The translations under genes were made by a program, and so were the position numbers. From positions 780,044-844,043 of the forward strand of contig NW_022985169.1 in the NCBI RefSeq assembly GCF_010093535.1: DNA of 64,000 bases. Direction: 5' to 3'. This stretch comes from Lindgomyces ingoldianus (Eukaryota > Ascomycota > Dothideomycetes > Pleosporales > Lindgomycetaceae). The notes below the pieces were generated by a model. That model saw nothing but the letters and a program-made list of their open reading frames with translations. It was not told the DNA's origin and did not search any database. Shown here piece after piece: positions 47,050 through 59,239 of this stretch; within the stretch, counting starts at the first letter, position 1; every line of letters begins with the position of its first letter.

Positions 47050-50000
47050 CTAAAACCCACTCAGCCTACTCTTCCCCTTCTTCCTTTTCTTCTCCGGTCG
47101 GCCTCCAAATCTCCCAGGCTCCACCTGACTCTGCACCATAATTCCGCCCAATCCTTGGCTCTGACTTAGGCCCTGAACCTGACTACTTCCTCCCATACCC
47201 ACCATTGGCGCAGGCGAGCTTCTCAATCTACCACCGCGCACCAACGCCGACTGGCTCTGCAAGAATGTCGATTGGCTCTCAGCCATCTGTCTCTCCCTGA
47301 AGATTTGCGTCTCTCTTCTCTGCTTCTTCAAATGTCGCTCCGCTTTCCGTTGCAGTTTTGCCCGACGTTCCGCGCTAATTTCATCACTACCTTGGAGCTC
47401 TTCTTGCACGACACGAGTTGTTGCGTCCCAGTTATATGTACTCGGATCTTCGCCGAGCCGCCAGTGCATCAGAACTTGATTTACACTGGGAGGGACAGCG
47501 GTGTTAATCGGTTTGGCGATCTGGAGATGTTGATTAAGCCGACTTAGGGGATTGTTCATGCTAGAGAAGGCGGATGCGAAGGTTGTTCTAGAAGCCATAT
47601 ACGGAGTTGGCTCTGGTGTGGGCAACACAGTTTGAGATTGAGACTGTGAAGATGACGATGATTGGCGGATGAGGAATTGTTGGCTTGAAGATGGTGAGAG
47701 CTGTGTTTCCTTGTTTGGCCGGGACAGTAGGATGTGCATGGCGACAGCGCTGTCCTGGGTTGGTCCTGCTTGTAATGCAAGTTCGTCGAGAGAGGGAGGG
47801 GCCGGTTCTATCCGGCGGATGCGCAAGCTAGCTAGCATAATTTCTGCGGCAATGTGTCGCGCGAGGCGCTCTATACGCTGTCGAGTACGAGCAGGAACGG
47901 CCGCAGGTAAAGGAGCGATCCAGTTCTGCAGAATGGTATCGTATAAAGATGAGATAGTGGCTTGCTGGCCGTCGACCTCAGATATTTGAAGAACTTGGTT
48001 GGATGCTATATGTCTAATCTTAAGAGATGGAGAATTCTCAAAAGCGGAGAAAAGTGCATTCAGATGCAATGACGCTTCATCAATGTCGAGAACATTAACT
48101 CTTGATTCAGCTTGGGCCAGTCTAAGTATATTAGGGCAGATATATGGGAGAGACTAGACCACCTACATTGTCCTTTGGGTTACTTCCATTATATTTGGTT
48201 CTTCAACCAACAAGCGTCTAATTCTGTCTAACAAAGCTGAGATGTCCTCCGACTGGGCCATCGTATTCAGATCCTTTCGGTTTAATGCATCATACAGAAA
48301 GCTGTAATCCACTGTCCAAGAACCCGGCCTTGTTGCTGTGGACTGTGATGTGCTGAATTTTCGACTCTGTATCGGTTTCGGAGACAGGTAAGACTTCCTC
48401 ATCTTGGGCGCCTGCATAGTGCTCATCCCATCTGACACAACAAACTCTTCGTCATGGTTTATTAGATTCGAAGATGGATGGCCAAAACGCGCGCGGGTGG
48501 TTGTAGTCCAGGTAGGCCGGTCTACAATAAGCGCGTCATGTGATCCGTTTCTTTCCTCCGGCTGAAGGGCACACAGTAATGTTTCATGAACGCTTAGATC
48601 GGATAGCATTACTGACAAACGAGAGAAATGAGTGTCATTCGACAGGTACGCGAGGCCAGGTCCCCGGGGTCCAAGATTATCGCCCTCTCCGAACTGAAGC
48701 GAAGATATGTTGAGGTTGAGCATATACCGTGGTGTTCCAATTGCATCGAACAGTCGTTCGTCAAGCCTCAATTCCACAGGATCCGAGCTGGAGTACGCAA
48801 TCAAAGGCTCTTGGTCAAGGTCTTGGAACCGGAAAACCGTCACGAGCGCGTTCAGGCGGGAATACATGATTACCAGAGATTCTAGGATGAGGTCAATAAA
48901 GATGAGTAGGAGCCATAGGTGAACAGCTGCCTACCTTCGCCGGATTTAGGAGCAACACAAATTCGGAGCGTGATGTCCTCCAGGCCACGAAAATGGGCCC
49001 ATGACAGTACAATGATAGCTCCTGCACTACCACTGTCTTCAATTGTATCATTCAAACACTTAATCTGCATCAGATAGAGACGCGATGACGTCAAGATGAA
49101 GACCTGGTGTTTATTCTTCGGGTTTCTTTTCATATCCAATATCCAGTCGGCGGAACTTGAAGAGGCTATTTCTGGACATGGAAGCCCTTGAACCTGACGT
49201 ATCCCACCTCTGAAATCAAATACACCCAGGCGCCTGCGATTACATACCAAGATGGTATTTACGTCACCGATCCAGAGTATACGAGCCCATCCGTCTTCAC
49301 GGTCCGGGTTTCCCTTCTCTTCTACGTCGTCCATGTGCTTGTTCGGTAAAACACAACCTCGATCTATGCAAGATATTGTATGCTGCGATCTATTTTTGTG
49401 GCCGCCCTCAATGTCCCAAACACTCCAGTTACCCTCTTGATCTACAAAGCCGACCTGGCGTTGATAGTCAGGATTGAACGTTACATCGGCAAGCGGTGTG
49501 CCTCCCATCGTTTCCATGTCTAGAGATAAAATTGGGTTCGCTTCGATCATAGAAGGTGGAAGCTGGTAATACGGGGAGCGGGGGGGTCGCACGGGACGTT
49601 CATGATAGATAGGGCGAAACAGTACAATTCGGGTAGGAAAGCGGGCAGCGAGAAACGCAGATCGCTCTTCAGATTGGGCGAAGCATACCTGTTGAATTGG
49701 CGCCGCATCTCCAGCCCAGTATCCACTCTCTTCGTCTGTGATGGCCCAGCCTTCGACCCAGATGCTCCTGTCTTGCTCCCATCCATGTCTCTCCTTCGCA
49801 AGCGTTGTCAGGCGGAGAATATTCCCAACTTCCCCAGTTACAACCGCCGCGACCTGCCTTGGGTTTTTGGAGTAACCCTCGGAAGTAAAGCTCCCAAAGG
49901 AAAGGACTTCCCCAATAGCAGCATCGTAGGTACTGGTTACGGAAGTCACGGCTGACGAAGCGACTGCGAGCTCAGGGAGGTTTCCAAGTGAGGGGGCAAT

Positions 50001-50246
50001 CTCAGGGTTGCTGCGAGCGAGCGCTTTCGCTTCTTGCTGCACGTGTCGAATCGTCCATGGATGCTCGAAAGTAGAGGTACGTTCAAAGTGTATACTGGGA
50101 GGAAGGGCCATTCTCCAGCCGCCTAATTGCTGGAGCTCCCTTCTTACTCCAGGCTCGCGGCCAAATGCCCATGCTGAATTTTCTACATCGTATGTTGCCT
50201 GCCCAAAATGCCCGAAGTTAAGGTCGTTCGGAGAATGCTTAGCCAT
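47050..50246 (-). CDS. RRN6: RNA polymerase I initiation factor Rrn6
   Basis: Three exons (50246-48935, 48881-48167, 48121-47050; introns of 53 and 45 nt) encode about 1032 residues, the normal Rrn6 size. The start MAKHSPNDLNFGHFGQATYD matches the family opening (NYGHFG followed by YD); an in-frame ATG at 50420 would add 58 residues. The N-terminal half is a beta-propeller-like region (WSVWDIEGG, ILVCNRRRLGVFDF). The C-terminal third is helical, then Ser/Gln-rich, ending KKRKKGKSRLSGF, the basic tail characteristic of Rrn6/TAF1C proteins. In yeast Rrn6 with Rrn7 and Rrn11 forms core factor, which recruits Pol I to the rDNA promoter in the nucleolus. It is divergent from SPC25. Confidence 0.9.
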
Positions 50247-50589
50247 TAGGCTCGGGAGGTGGTTTGCAATCTTGGCTGAGGTTGCAGGTGAGAAGCATAG
50301 CCGACGAGAGGATACTTGAATAGCGCCAAAGTAAACAGCAGTATTCAACGAACGCAGTGAAGGCGAGAGTGATTGACAACAGGAGTGAAGGGGAAGACGA
50401 ACTCCAAGTTGAGCTTTCACGCGAATGCGCTAATCCCAGAACGCCGAATCACGTGCTATCCCTCGGCCGCTTGTTTCGCCGAACGCCGTTGTTTCCCCCA
50501 ACAACGAAATCATAACAACATCCATCCACCCGTTCCAACCACACTATCGCGTCTCATTCAAGTACAACAATCTACCCACCTACTTCAAA
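50247..50589. promoter_or_regulatory. Divergent promoter of RRN6 and SPC25
   Basis: 343 bp (or 169 bp if RRN6 starts at 50420) separate two housekeeping genes transcribed away from each other. A pyrimidine-rich tract with repeated CAACA near 50500-50530 precedes the SPC25 start, which is common in fungal 5' leaders. Confidence 0.45.
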
Positions 50590-51411
50590 ATGACCACTTT
50601 TGAGCCCTCCCTCAGCGCCAGCACTATGCGCGCAGCCTCGCACGATGCGCCGAGCATGGCCGACCAGCTTCCCTCGATCAACTTCGGTTTCGACGACCTA
50701 CGCAGTCGCATGAACCAATTCACCGCGCGGTTCGATGACTTCATTGAGAAGGGCCGCAAGAGAGTTCTTGAGGAGCGTAATCAGTTCCGCATGAGCGTCG
50801 GCGAAATTCAAGGTAAATAACTTCTCATACAACCCGAGAAACCAATGCTCACCACTCCATACACAGAGGACCAGCGCATGAAGAAGCGCGACATCGAGAT
50901 CCTCACTCTCAAGCAAACTCAGCACTCACAAACCCTCACCAAAGAATCTGCCGAAACATCAGAGATGCATTCCGCCATCAGCACCCTCACTGTCCAGCGA
51001 GACGAGCGGCTCGCTCACCGCGACGCCTTGAAGTCGCAAATCGCAGAAGTTCAGAAGGCCATTTCCGCACGCCGCGAAGCACAGCTCAAGCACCGCCGCT
51101 ACCTTGATGGTCAGAGTAGGTACAATGAGCCTGAGCTCGACTTCTGGGAGAGCTATCTTGGGCTCAGGATCGAGGGGCTAGGCAAGGAGGACAGATTGAA
51201 AATCGTGTATACCAACGTTTGTGAGAGGGAATGGGAGAGGGAGGCGTGGTTCGAGTTGGATACGAGCGAGCGCGAGTACAAAGTGTTAGAGTGCCGGCCC
51301 AAGTTGGATCGAGAAGAAGTCGAGAGGGTGTTGGAGCGGCTGAATGAGACGAGGGATCTGGCAACTTTCTTGAAGGGCATGAGGGAGCTGTTTGTTGACG
51401 TCTTGAAATGA
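50590..51411 (+). CDS. SPC25: Kinetochore protein Spc25
   Basis: Exons 50590-50812 and 50867-51411 (54-nt intron, GTAAAT...ACAG) encode about 255 residues. The N-terminal two thirds are a long coiled coil starting at DDLRSRMNQFTARFDDFIEK and running through AEVQKAISARREAQLKHRR. The C-terminal globular RWD-type domain begins near NEPELDFWESYLGLRIEG and includes RLKIVYTNV and FELDTSEREYKV, the typical Spc25 head. Spc25 pairs with Spc24 in the Ndc80 complex, which links kinetochores to spindle microtubules in the nucleus. The start MTTFEPSLS is the first ATG; MADQLPSINFGFDDL is a possible in-frame alternative. Confidence 0.92.
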
Positions 51412-51687
51412 CGGGCTACTGCTGGGACTGAAATTTACTACACTACCCGAGTAATGGCGTCGGGGAGTTCCCTGGTTTCATTTTGATGTGCTAGTACGCA
51501 GATATAAGCAAACATACCCGACTTGTATTGCAGATGTCGACGTATTTGTTCCTTCGGCGTCTCTGTACAAATCTAACTGTCTCCATGGATCAGTTTATCC
51601 TTCCGGAAATCATCCCAATCGGGTTCTGATGCGCTATGGATCAAACTTCAATACCTAACCACTCAGCCCCATCCTCGCCACCATTCC

Positions 51688-53818
51688 TCACCTCTTCTTA
51701 ACCTTGTAGTACTCTGGCGCATATTCCAACAGCCAGTCCTTGTCAATCGATGTGATATCCCGAATGAAGATCTTGTCTTTAGATTCAAGAATCTCAGTGT
51801 AGATGACCCAATCCGCCTTCCGGTGCTTCAACGTCGTTAGCAAACAAATCCAATTCTCCTAATCTAGAGCAGACTTACGAAAAACAGTGAACTTGGGTGC
51901 GCCCACAAAGTCGTTCCTCCATCCACTGTCGTAAATGACCCATCCGGCTTCATCCTCGCCGCATGAGCAAAGAATCCTGTAGTCAAACATCTCTGAATCC
52001 TCTCCGTAAGCTCTAAACTCGAGACCCCACCAACCCTCCGCACATCACTCCCAGAAAAGGCCGACTCTTGGATCCCGAGATGGTCAAGATGTCTCGCGAG
52101 TTGTTTCCGCACACTGACAGCTTTCTCCAGAGCCTTGAAATTGAGATAGTTGTCCCTACACCATTTTGGGTCCTTCCTGCCGGGTCCGATGAACGCATCA
52201 TAAACGTTAAAGAGCGTTATGTGATCACCCTCGTCAACTGCGAATTTGCGTTTTGCACTGTCGGCTTGCTTCTTCTCACCCTCTGGCAGGACGAATGTAG
52301 TGCCTTGGAGCGTCATCATTGCTGCAATTGAGAGCATCTCCGAAAGGCAATTGAAGGAAGTCGCGTTGAGCAAAGCTTTGGCGAGCATAGGCTCAAGGGG
52401 TAGTTCGGCCATACGGATTCCGAGGGGCTTAGTAATGCGTGCGAGGTCATCGAGAGCGCCTAAGGCGTAGAGTAGCTCCAGAGCACGAGTCGCTAGTTTT
52501 GAGGGCGGGTTCGACACGTATGGAAAGCGGACGACGTTGGTAATGCCGAGGTTGAAGAGCTGGAGGAAAACTGGGGCGAGATTACTTCTCTGGATCTCTG
52601 GCGGTGTTACGTCTTCGAGGTCTTCATAGTCCTCTTCTGTATACAACCTGTAGCACTTTCCGGGCCTTGTGCGTCCAGCTCGACCAGCGCGTTGAATGGC
52701 TGAAGCTTTGGAGATAGGAGCAATAGACAGCCTTTCGATTCCACTTGTAGGGTCATAGGAGCGCAACTTCACAAATCCACAATCAATCACATACACGATC
52801 CCATCTATGGTCACCGATGCTTCGGCAATGTTGGTTGATATAATGACCTTCCTGGTCTTCTCGGGTGCTGGTTCAAACACATACATCTGCTGGTCGGACG
52901 ACAGCCCTGCATAAAGAGGAAGAGACTGAATATTGCGAAATTTGGAGTCCAGATCGCCAAGACGGTCCTGGATCATATCAATCGTGGTTTCGATCTCATC
53001 GCGGCCAGTAAGAAAGACGAGAATGTCACCATCCGGTTCACTTGTGTGGATCTCCAGGATAGTTTCTACTGTTCGTTCCAGGTAGTCTGGTGTCGGTTCG
53101 ATCAGGTAATGCAGGTCGACATGGTGCATACGGCCCTCAATGCCAATGACATAACCATATTCTTCTTTCTTTTTACCATGGATCTTTTCGTCAACATCGG
53201 CTGTGAAGAATTCCAAGAAATGTTCCGCATCCAAAGTTGCGCTAGACACAACAACCCGCAGGTCATGACGTTTCTTCATAATCTTAGTCAAAAGGCCTAA
53301 AAGAATATCGGAGCTCAGCGATCTCTCATGAGCTTCATCGACCATGATCACGGAGTAGCGCTTGAGAAGCGGGTCCACAAGGATCTCGCGCAAAAGCATG
53401 CCGTCTGTTAGAAACTTGATACGTGTCTTTTCTGACGTGACATCATCAAATCTTATCGAGTATCCAACCTCTTGGCCCAATTCACATCCCATCTCGTGTG
53501 CGACTCTTGCAGCGACAGTTGTAACGGCAACTCTGCGAGGCTGTTATCAAATAGTAAGGTTTTCTACTAGAAAAATGAGAGAATTCTCACCTGAGTGATA
53601 GCAATTGACGTCCCATCTGCTGTCCATCCTGACTTATATAAAAATTGGGGGATTTGCGTGGTCTTCCCGCTCCCTGTCTCACCAACAATGATAGTTAGCG
53701 GGTAAGTTTCAATGGTGTAGAGTAATACGTCTTTGAGCCGCGCAATTGGCAGCAAAGTAGGCGGCTTGTACAAAGCCGCGTTCAGTGGTGTCTCGAGGGC
53801 ATCTTCCTCATCCGCCAT
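51688..53818 (-). CDS. DEAH-box RNA helicase, DHX35-like
   Basis: Three exons (53818-53591, 53540-51879, 51825-51688) encode about 675 residues. The full DEAH motif set is present: GETGSGKTTQIPQ (Walker A), PRRVAV and TDGMLLRE, DEAH in MVDEAHERSLS, SAT, LVFLTGRDEIE, STNIAEASVTIDGIVYVID and QRAGRAGRTRPGKCYRLY. These are followed by the helicase-associated and OB-fold domains (HPSSLFF, HRKADWVIYTEI). Domain order and size fit DHX35 better than Prp2, Prp16, Prp22 or Prp43, all of which have different N-terminal extensions. DHX35 is associated with spliceosomal complexes in the nucleus. The last intron (51826-51878) apparently ends in AAG, as the conserved F-H-R-K-A-D-W joint requires. Confidence 0.88.
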
Positions 53819-54051
53819 GGTGGACGACCTGTAGACGAAAGAGTTTGGCAGAGCGATGATAACTCGGGGAAGTTGAGGGTGCCCTTATCGATAAGGAGTT
53901 CATATAGAAGCTAAGCCTAGATTGGTGTTGCCAAGATCAATATCGGCTTATACAACGCACTTCGTTCACATTCAGTTACCCCTCAACTCATTGAAGCTCC
54001 TGAGAGCACCGAAATTGTAGAGCTCTTGTGTTTCATTCCGTCGCTCGTTTA

Positions 54052-56028
54052 CTACCCCTTTCGAACATACTCTACAGGGCCACGATAACTGTGACGTCGC
54101 GTGACGAAGTACAAAATAGAGAAAGTAACAACAGATCCATATCCAAGAACAGCCCAGTTCATATCTGACACCTTTGGACGAGGTACGGACGGGAATAAGG
54201 AAAACACCCAGATGAAGGCTAAGAACATAATAGAGATGAGATTGGTGGGAAGCCCCAACTTTCCGAGGTTGAACTTTGATGGGAGAAGCGGCTCCCTTCG
54301 TATTCTCTTCAATGCAACACATGAGATAGAGATAATGTAAGTCGTCAACATAGCCACAACTCCTAGGGACACCACCTGCATGAAGGCCACACTGGACCCG
54401 AGATTGATGAGAGAAAGAAGAACGACGAGGACAACAGTAACGTAGACGGCGTTCAGCGGAATCTGATAAGTGGGCGAAATCTACATTCGAATCAGGACCA
54501 AGTACTTCAACTTCCAACAGCCTCGCTCACCTGCCCGAAGAAACTCGAGAACGGGATTCCCTTATCACGAGCGAACACGAAAAGTTGGCGCGAAGCGGCT
54601 AGAATAGAGGTTAGACTGCTACAATTACATTTGGTCGACTCCGCTTACTGGCAATCACAGCAACACATCCGAACAGTGAGATGACAAGCATAAGACAGGT
54701 CAATCCGGTCGCACCACCCACTGATTTAGTAGAGTTGTAGAATACTTGCATGAATGGAACTGTTAAGTCAGTATTTAATGCATTTGTGCCGATTTCAGTC
54801 AACTAACCTCCTAATGGTGTTGTTAATACACTGCAAAAGGTCAGTAATTGAGGCTGACCAGCGTAGTACTGATTTACCTCATTGTATCTTTGACGCAAAA
54901 CGCAAAGGTTATGCCCATTAGCCATCCAAAAAGTCCGTTGCCAATCCAGGTCCACATCATGGCTCGGGGAATGGCATATGCTGCGTCGCGGACTTCTTCA
55001 GCCATGTGCGCGCCAGCTTCAATACCAACAAAGCAAGAGGCTGCTCCGACTAACCCAACCATAACAGATAGAGGGGTACTCCCCCAACCCATGTTGTCCT
55101 CGAAGAGCTTGAACACAACATCCACGGGAGCGCGATCGGCCATCACCCATAGTACAATCAATACCGCAATAAAACCCGCAACATGGAGAATTACAATAAT
55201 TCCTTCAACTAGAGGAAGCGTCTTGGAGAAGAATGTGTTGAAGACAAGACAAACAAAGAGTATAGCCCAGATCAAAAGCGTTCCATGCCAGGGCTTCGGT
55301 TCGTAGGACGCGTGGTTCAAAAGTATCAGCCCCTGAATCTGCTTTGCGGATAGGTAGGAAACAGTCGCCTACTCTGCCCGTTATTATTAAGAACAAGGTT
55401 GAACGGCGGTGTTTTACGAACCGCAGCGGTCGACCATCCAAGCATTCCCAACCAACCAACAAGGTAGCTCAGAAATTTTTGACAGCTGGGTGGTGCGAAC
55501 TCCGATACCCAATGATACTGCCCCCCGGATGTTGGTGCCCTCAGTCAATCAGCTTCAAGGTCTCTTCTCTGCGGTTGAGTGACTAACATGGAAGCCATCT
55601 CAGCCATTGATGCGGCCACAAACCCAAAACCGGTCATAACAATGAGATAGCCCCAGATCAAACCTGCTGTTCCTCCGTTGCCTAGGACTATTAGTCACTG
55701 GATGCTACCAGGAAAGGAAGAATCGCGCACCTAGACTGTATACGCTAGTTGCGAGTCTAAGAGGCAGAATTTTATCAGCTTGCAGCTACGGAAGGAGTAA
55801 GAATAATACTTACTCGGCTTCCCAAGTCGCCAGAATCACCATCGTGAAGGCGATAACTGTAGGATGGCGAAAGTTTCGTCGAGTTTCCTGTCGCTTGCCC
55901 ATGCGAGCCATGTCGCGCTTATCAGCAGTCGTGCCCTCCTTCTCAGAGATGAATACATTCTCTTCGCTACCCTCTAAGTGGTACGGCGCGGTGTCGACGT
56001 GCGAGGTTGAAACCTTGGCATTCACCAT
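54052..56028 (-). CDS. GABA/choline-type amino-acid permease
   Basis: About ten exons encode an APC-family permease of roughly 520 residues. Exon 1 (56028-55814) starts MVNAKVSTSHVDTAPYHLEG, ending in the first helix (VIAFTMVILATWEA). Later blocks are GNGGTAGLIWGYLIVMTGF, SMAPTSGGQYHWVSEFAP (the signature of the GABA/choline permease group), VGLVGAASCFVGIEAGAHMAEE and PRAMMWTWIGNGLFGWLMG. Near the C-terminus it has RQLFVFARDKGIPFS, ISPTYQIPLNAVYVT and the final helices ending GPVEYVRKG. Twelve membrane helices are expected at the plasma membrane. One joint (SM|APTSGG, near 55535-55585) needs a GAG acceptor, which is unusual. Substrate may be GABA, choline or another amino acid; not decidable from sequence. 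Confidence 0.85.
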
Positions 56029-56221
56029 TTTGGAAACCGAGGTTGAAAGCGAAAGGACGTTAGGGATCGTTATTAGTAAATAGCGGAAGGAGAGATAATA
56101 AGAACACTTCACGTTCAAGAGAAGCAATCTTGTATTCCATTCTCCCTAGATTTCGAGCAGCCGCCACCTTTTTAGACACGTTGCCGATTTTCAATTGCCA
56201 TCCACCATATGGGGCGGTTTT

Positions 56222-56712
56222 ACTATCATGCTAATTTCGGGCGTACACGCTCGCTACCCCAGGTCCTGATTCTCATGGAGTCTTCCGCGAAGCCGCTCTC
56301 ATGTTGCTTCTTCACCGCTATTGCACACGGAGATGGCTTCCACGTAGAGAGGAATCGCCTTCGTCTCTTGAAGAAGTGGAGTGTAGGCGTACACTCAAAA
56401 AGTTTGTCTTTCGACTATCACCCAACATCTTTGGAGGATTGTATTTCACATGGGTCACGTACATTATCAGGCATTTGACGAAGATTCGTGGGTCAATGAA
56501 TGGACCAGCAAGTCGGATCAATATATTAATTGGTAAGTTATTGCCATTTACGGGCTAGCCTCGCAACCAGGATGGTCAGCAACAACCCTGAAAATGCTCG
56601 AATGGTGCCGATACAAAACATACTATCGAGCCTATCACGAAGGGGCTATCATGCGATGCGCGCTCACGACGGATATCTCATCAAGCTTAGGAAGGAAACC
56701 TGTCTACGTCTA
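56222..56712 (+). pseudogene. Partial gene fragment of unknown type
   Basis: The plus strand has a coding-like stretch, FRAYTLATPGPDSHGVFREA with ALMLLLHRY onwards, through FVFRLSPNIFGGLYFTWVTY, that can be spliced at a good GTAAGT donor (56533) to a CCAG acceptor and continue GWSATTLKMLEWCRYKTYYR to a stop near 56712. No start codon fits in front of it, and no domain is recognised. It may be the 3' remnant of a lost gene, possibly a regulator; that is a guess. Confidence 0.3.
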
Positions 56713-57316
56713 GCTTACCACATAGAAGACGTGTCCGAAAGTTATGGTATCGAAAGGGACAGTTTGGCGCTGAAGTAAAAGACTTTAGCAGGGAGTCTCA
56801 CAGAAATATCCAATTGATCTGCCAGTTTCAATGCTCAATCTCTCAAAGCGGCACAATCCTTACATCTGCCCTGTTCTCCTAGTCGGCTTCATCTTCGAAT
56901 AGAAGCCCCACTAGGCGGCTCGCGTAAGACATACGAATGAGGCCGGTTTACACCGTGCATTCCCGGGAATCACATCGCAACTCGCTTGATTGGTTCTATA
57001 CTTGAACTAATCTACCTCGTCGGCCGACCTTCCATCAAGCTTTTCATTTTGAGGAGGATCTTTGGCTTAGTGGATGCATTCAACTTTGGCAGTACTGCAA
57101 CTACCTGTACTACTCGAAACTGCTAGTTCCACTAACTTCCAGCTTCGCAGGCAATTGCTCCCATTAAGTTCATTGCCATGTATGTAGGTCTCGGCTCCGT
57201 CCTTGAAGAACCCCCTGGAAATATCCTAGACTTTAATTTAACAGCAAAAGAGAGTTCTAAATCATTACCAAGAAAATATCACTACTTGCAATATGTAGCT
57301 TATCTTTTCTAGCTTC
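56713..57316. other. Intergenic, nothing recognised
   Basis: No frame, repeat or RNA gene that can be supported. Composition is normal. Confidence 0.4.
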
Positions 57317-57557
57317 CTAAAATGCTCTCCACTTATCTTCCCCATATTTCTCAGGCGCCAGTCCTTCGTTTGAGGCGGCCATCGCAATAGCTTTCTCTGT
57401 GATAGCATCCCTCGATTTCCTGGGACTTGCCCAAGGAGAAATTCTGGAATAGGATCTTCCCCGCAAGTTCGGTAAGGAAGGGTGTGGGGCCAATGTGGGG
57501 GCCAACAAGGCCTACTGAAGCTTCTTCACAGTTCCGCATAAAGATGGAACTCAACAC
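57317..57557 (-). pseudogene. 3' remnant of a decayed gene
   Basis: The minus strand reads VGLVGPHIGPTPFLTELAG, then ILFQNFSLG, and after a one-base frame change SPRKSRDAITEKAIAMAASN to EKYGEDKWRAF and a stop. The two pieces make one continuous C-terminal domain only across the frame change near 57430, and nothing upstream continues the gene. I do not recognise the family with confidence. Ends are approximate. Confidence 0.4.
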
Positions 57558-57993
57558 TGAATGCTCCGAGGGTGTGAGATGACAGTTATCTCACGTGATC
57601 GATCTATGCAATATCAAGTACAGAGGGAACAAGCCAAAATACGGGAGTTTCCTTCCGGGATTTTCGATTAATCCAATGCCGCCAACGATCTGTGGACCAT
57701 GTCATGAAAGCTTAGAATCGCTTAAATCTCCCCTGATTGTCGAAACCAGTCTACGGATATAACCCTAACGCCAAGTCTTCTATAAACTTAAGACCGCTAC
57801 TCCCTCAGAGTCCAGGTTCTCAGCCCCAACATAATCCCTTAATCGTGGTGGTTGTCGCCCTTCAAATAACCTACCGTTCACCTCCCAGTCTCGCCCACAC
57901 GTGACCTTCCAAGTCCGAATCAGCCTTTCTCCTCAAAACTACCCTAACATCGTACAGCTACCAACAAACCGTCGCCCATCCCTCCCTAGTAAA
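57558..57993. other. Intergenic upstream of the GNAT gene
   Basis: Contains the presumed promoter of the acetyltransferase gene. A C/T-rich leader precedes the ATG at 57994. No other content is supported. Confidence 0.4.
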
Positions 57994-58917
57994 ATGGAAA
58001 CGAATATGCCAACATCCCTGCGAACTCCACTTTGCCGCTACGCATGTCTGTCGGACCTTCCATCAATAGCTCGCTGTTGGTTCGATGCCTTCTTTGACGA
58101 CGAAGTCATTGGTGACATTATGCATCCGCATCGGAAGCAATTTCCCGAGGATGTGTACTGGTTCTTGCTTAGGGGTATTAGGGAGAGGTTTTGGGATTGG
58201 CGGCATCAGTTTATTGTTGTTGTAATGGCAGAGAATGGGAAAGAGAAGGTTATCGGGGCGGCAGATTGGAGAAGAATTGGTGACGGAGGAAGAGCGAGAG
58301 AATTATGTACATGTGATCCAAGTGAGTGACTTCCTTGATTACTCAGATTAGTTTTTGTTGGAAAATGTTCCAATTATTGCAGAACTCGGTCTTAAAGATA
58401 TGAGTTCACAATTCTTTCGAGAAGTGACCGCAAGCTTTGGTCATCTTGAGTCGCTACCCTCCTTCGCTGCCCTCGAAGGCACATTACAAGTTCCTAATAA
58501 AGTATCGATTGACTCTTCGTACAGGAAATTTTATAAAACCAGCACTCGGTCTCTACCATACCTTATCCCTTGCATTCTTCCCAAATCGAGCCGCTGACCC
58601 AAAAGCCTCCTCCTTCCTTAGCTCTGCTGTCGCAAATGCAGAACAGTACTGGACAGGTGACCATGCTGAATGCTCGGATCTCCATGTGTGTGGCGTCGAT
58701 TCGAAGTTTCAAGGTAGGGGCATTGGGAAATTGTTAGTCAATTTGGGGTATCGAGATGGCGGATAAAGAGCGTGTGAGTACGAGCGTGATGACTGGGGAA
58801 AAGATGAGGGGCTTTTATGCTAGAAGCGGTCTGACTGAAGAGGCGGGGCAAGAAAATAGTGAGCAAAGAAGAGGAATTGTGCTGTTCCGAAGAGCTAAAG
58901 TCAGAGATTTAACATGA
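57994..58917 (+). pseudogene. GNAT N-acetyltransferase with one-base frameshift
   Basis: Exon 1 (57994-58321) encodes METNMPTSLRTP, then LSDLPSIARCWFDAFFDDEV and KVIGAADWRRIG. Exon 2 begins at 58525 and continues NFIKPALGLYHTLSLAFFP, NRAADPK and the acetyl-CoA-binding loop VCGVDSKFQGRGIGKLLVN. The family then continues W-G-I-E-M-A-D-K-E, but here TTT at 58742-58744 has one base too many and the frame runs into a stop (58762-58764). The displaced frame reads on perfectly as GIEMADKERVSTSVMTGEK, MRGFYARSG, to TGA at 58915-58917. The intron (203 nt) is long for this genome, so its middle may contain a small unrecognised exon. Everything but one base looks functional, so a recent mutation or a sequencing error are both possible. 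Substrate unknown. Confidence 0.75.
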
Positions 58918-59239
58918 TCTTTCCTATCTGGCTTGCATCCTCTCTATCTCAAATTAAAGGCAGGAGTCGAGAGAGAAACGAATGAAACAGTTAGGGGCTC
59001 TGCGCGGCCTCAGGATATAACGGGGATGCGTGACGCGGAAACGACGAGCTACCATTTAATCAGTCACATCATACCAAAATTTTGCCGGCCTCGAGGTTGT
59101 CTCTGAAGAGTGCCTCCGTAATTGGCTAAATTGTGCTTTACCAAATGTGACTGAGAGCCTCACTTTTCTTTTATGTTGCCTCACATTTTACCATACCAGC
59201 AAATTAGAAGTTCTCCATTTCATCAGCTGTAGCTGCCGG
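58918..59239. other. Intergenic, nothing recognised
   Basis: 3' flank of the acetyltransferase gene. No gene or repeat supported. Confidence 0.4.

Noticed and set aside
53972..54517. 181-codon minus-strand frame overlapping the permease last exon
   Set aside because: It is a shifted reading of the real exon, whose frame ends ISPTYQIPLNAVYVT...EYVRKG.
58330..58597. Separate exon or gene inside the long GNAT intron
   Set aside because: Direct joining of 58321 to 58525 gives the conserved D-P-R-N joint and NRAADPK block; the intervening frame has no family similarity.
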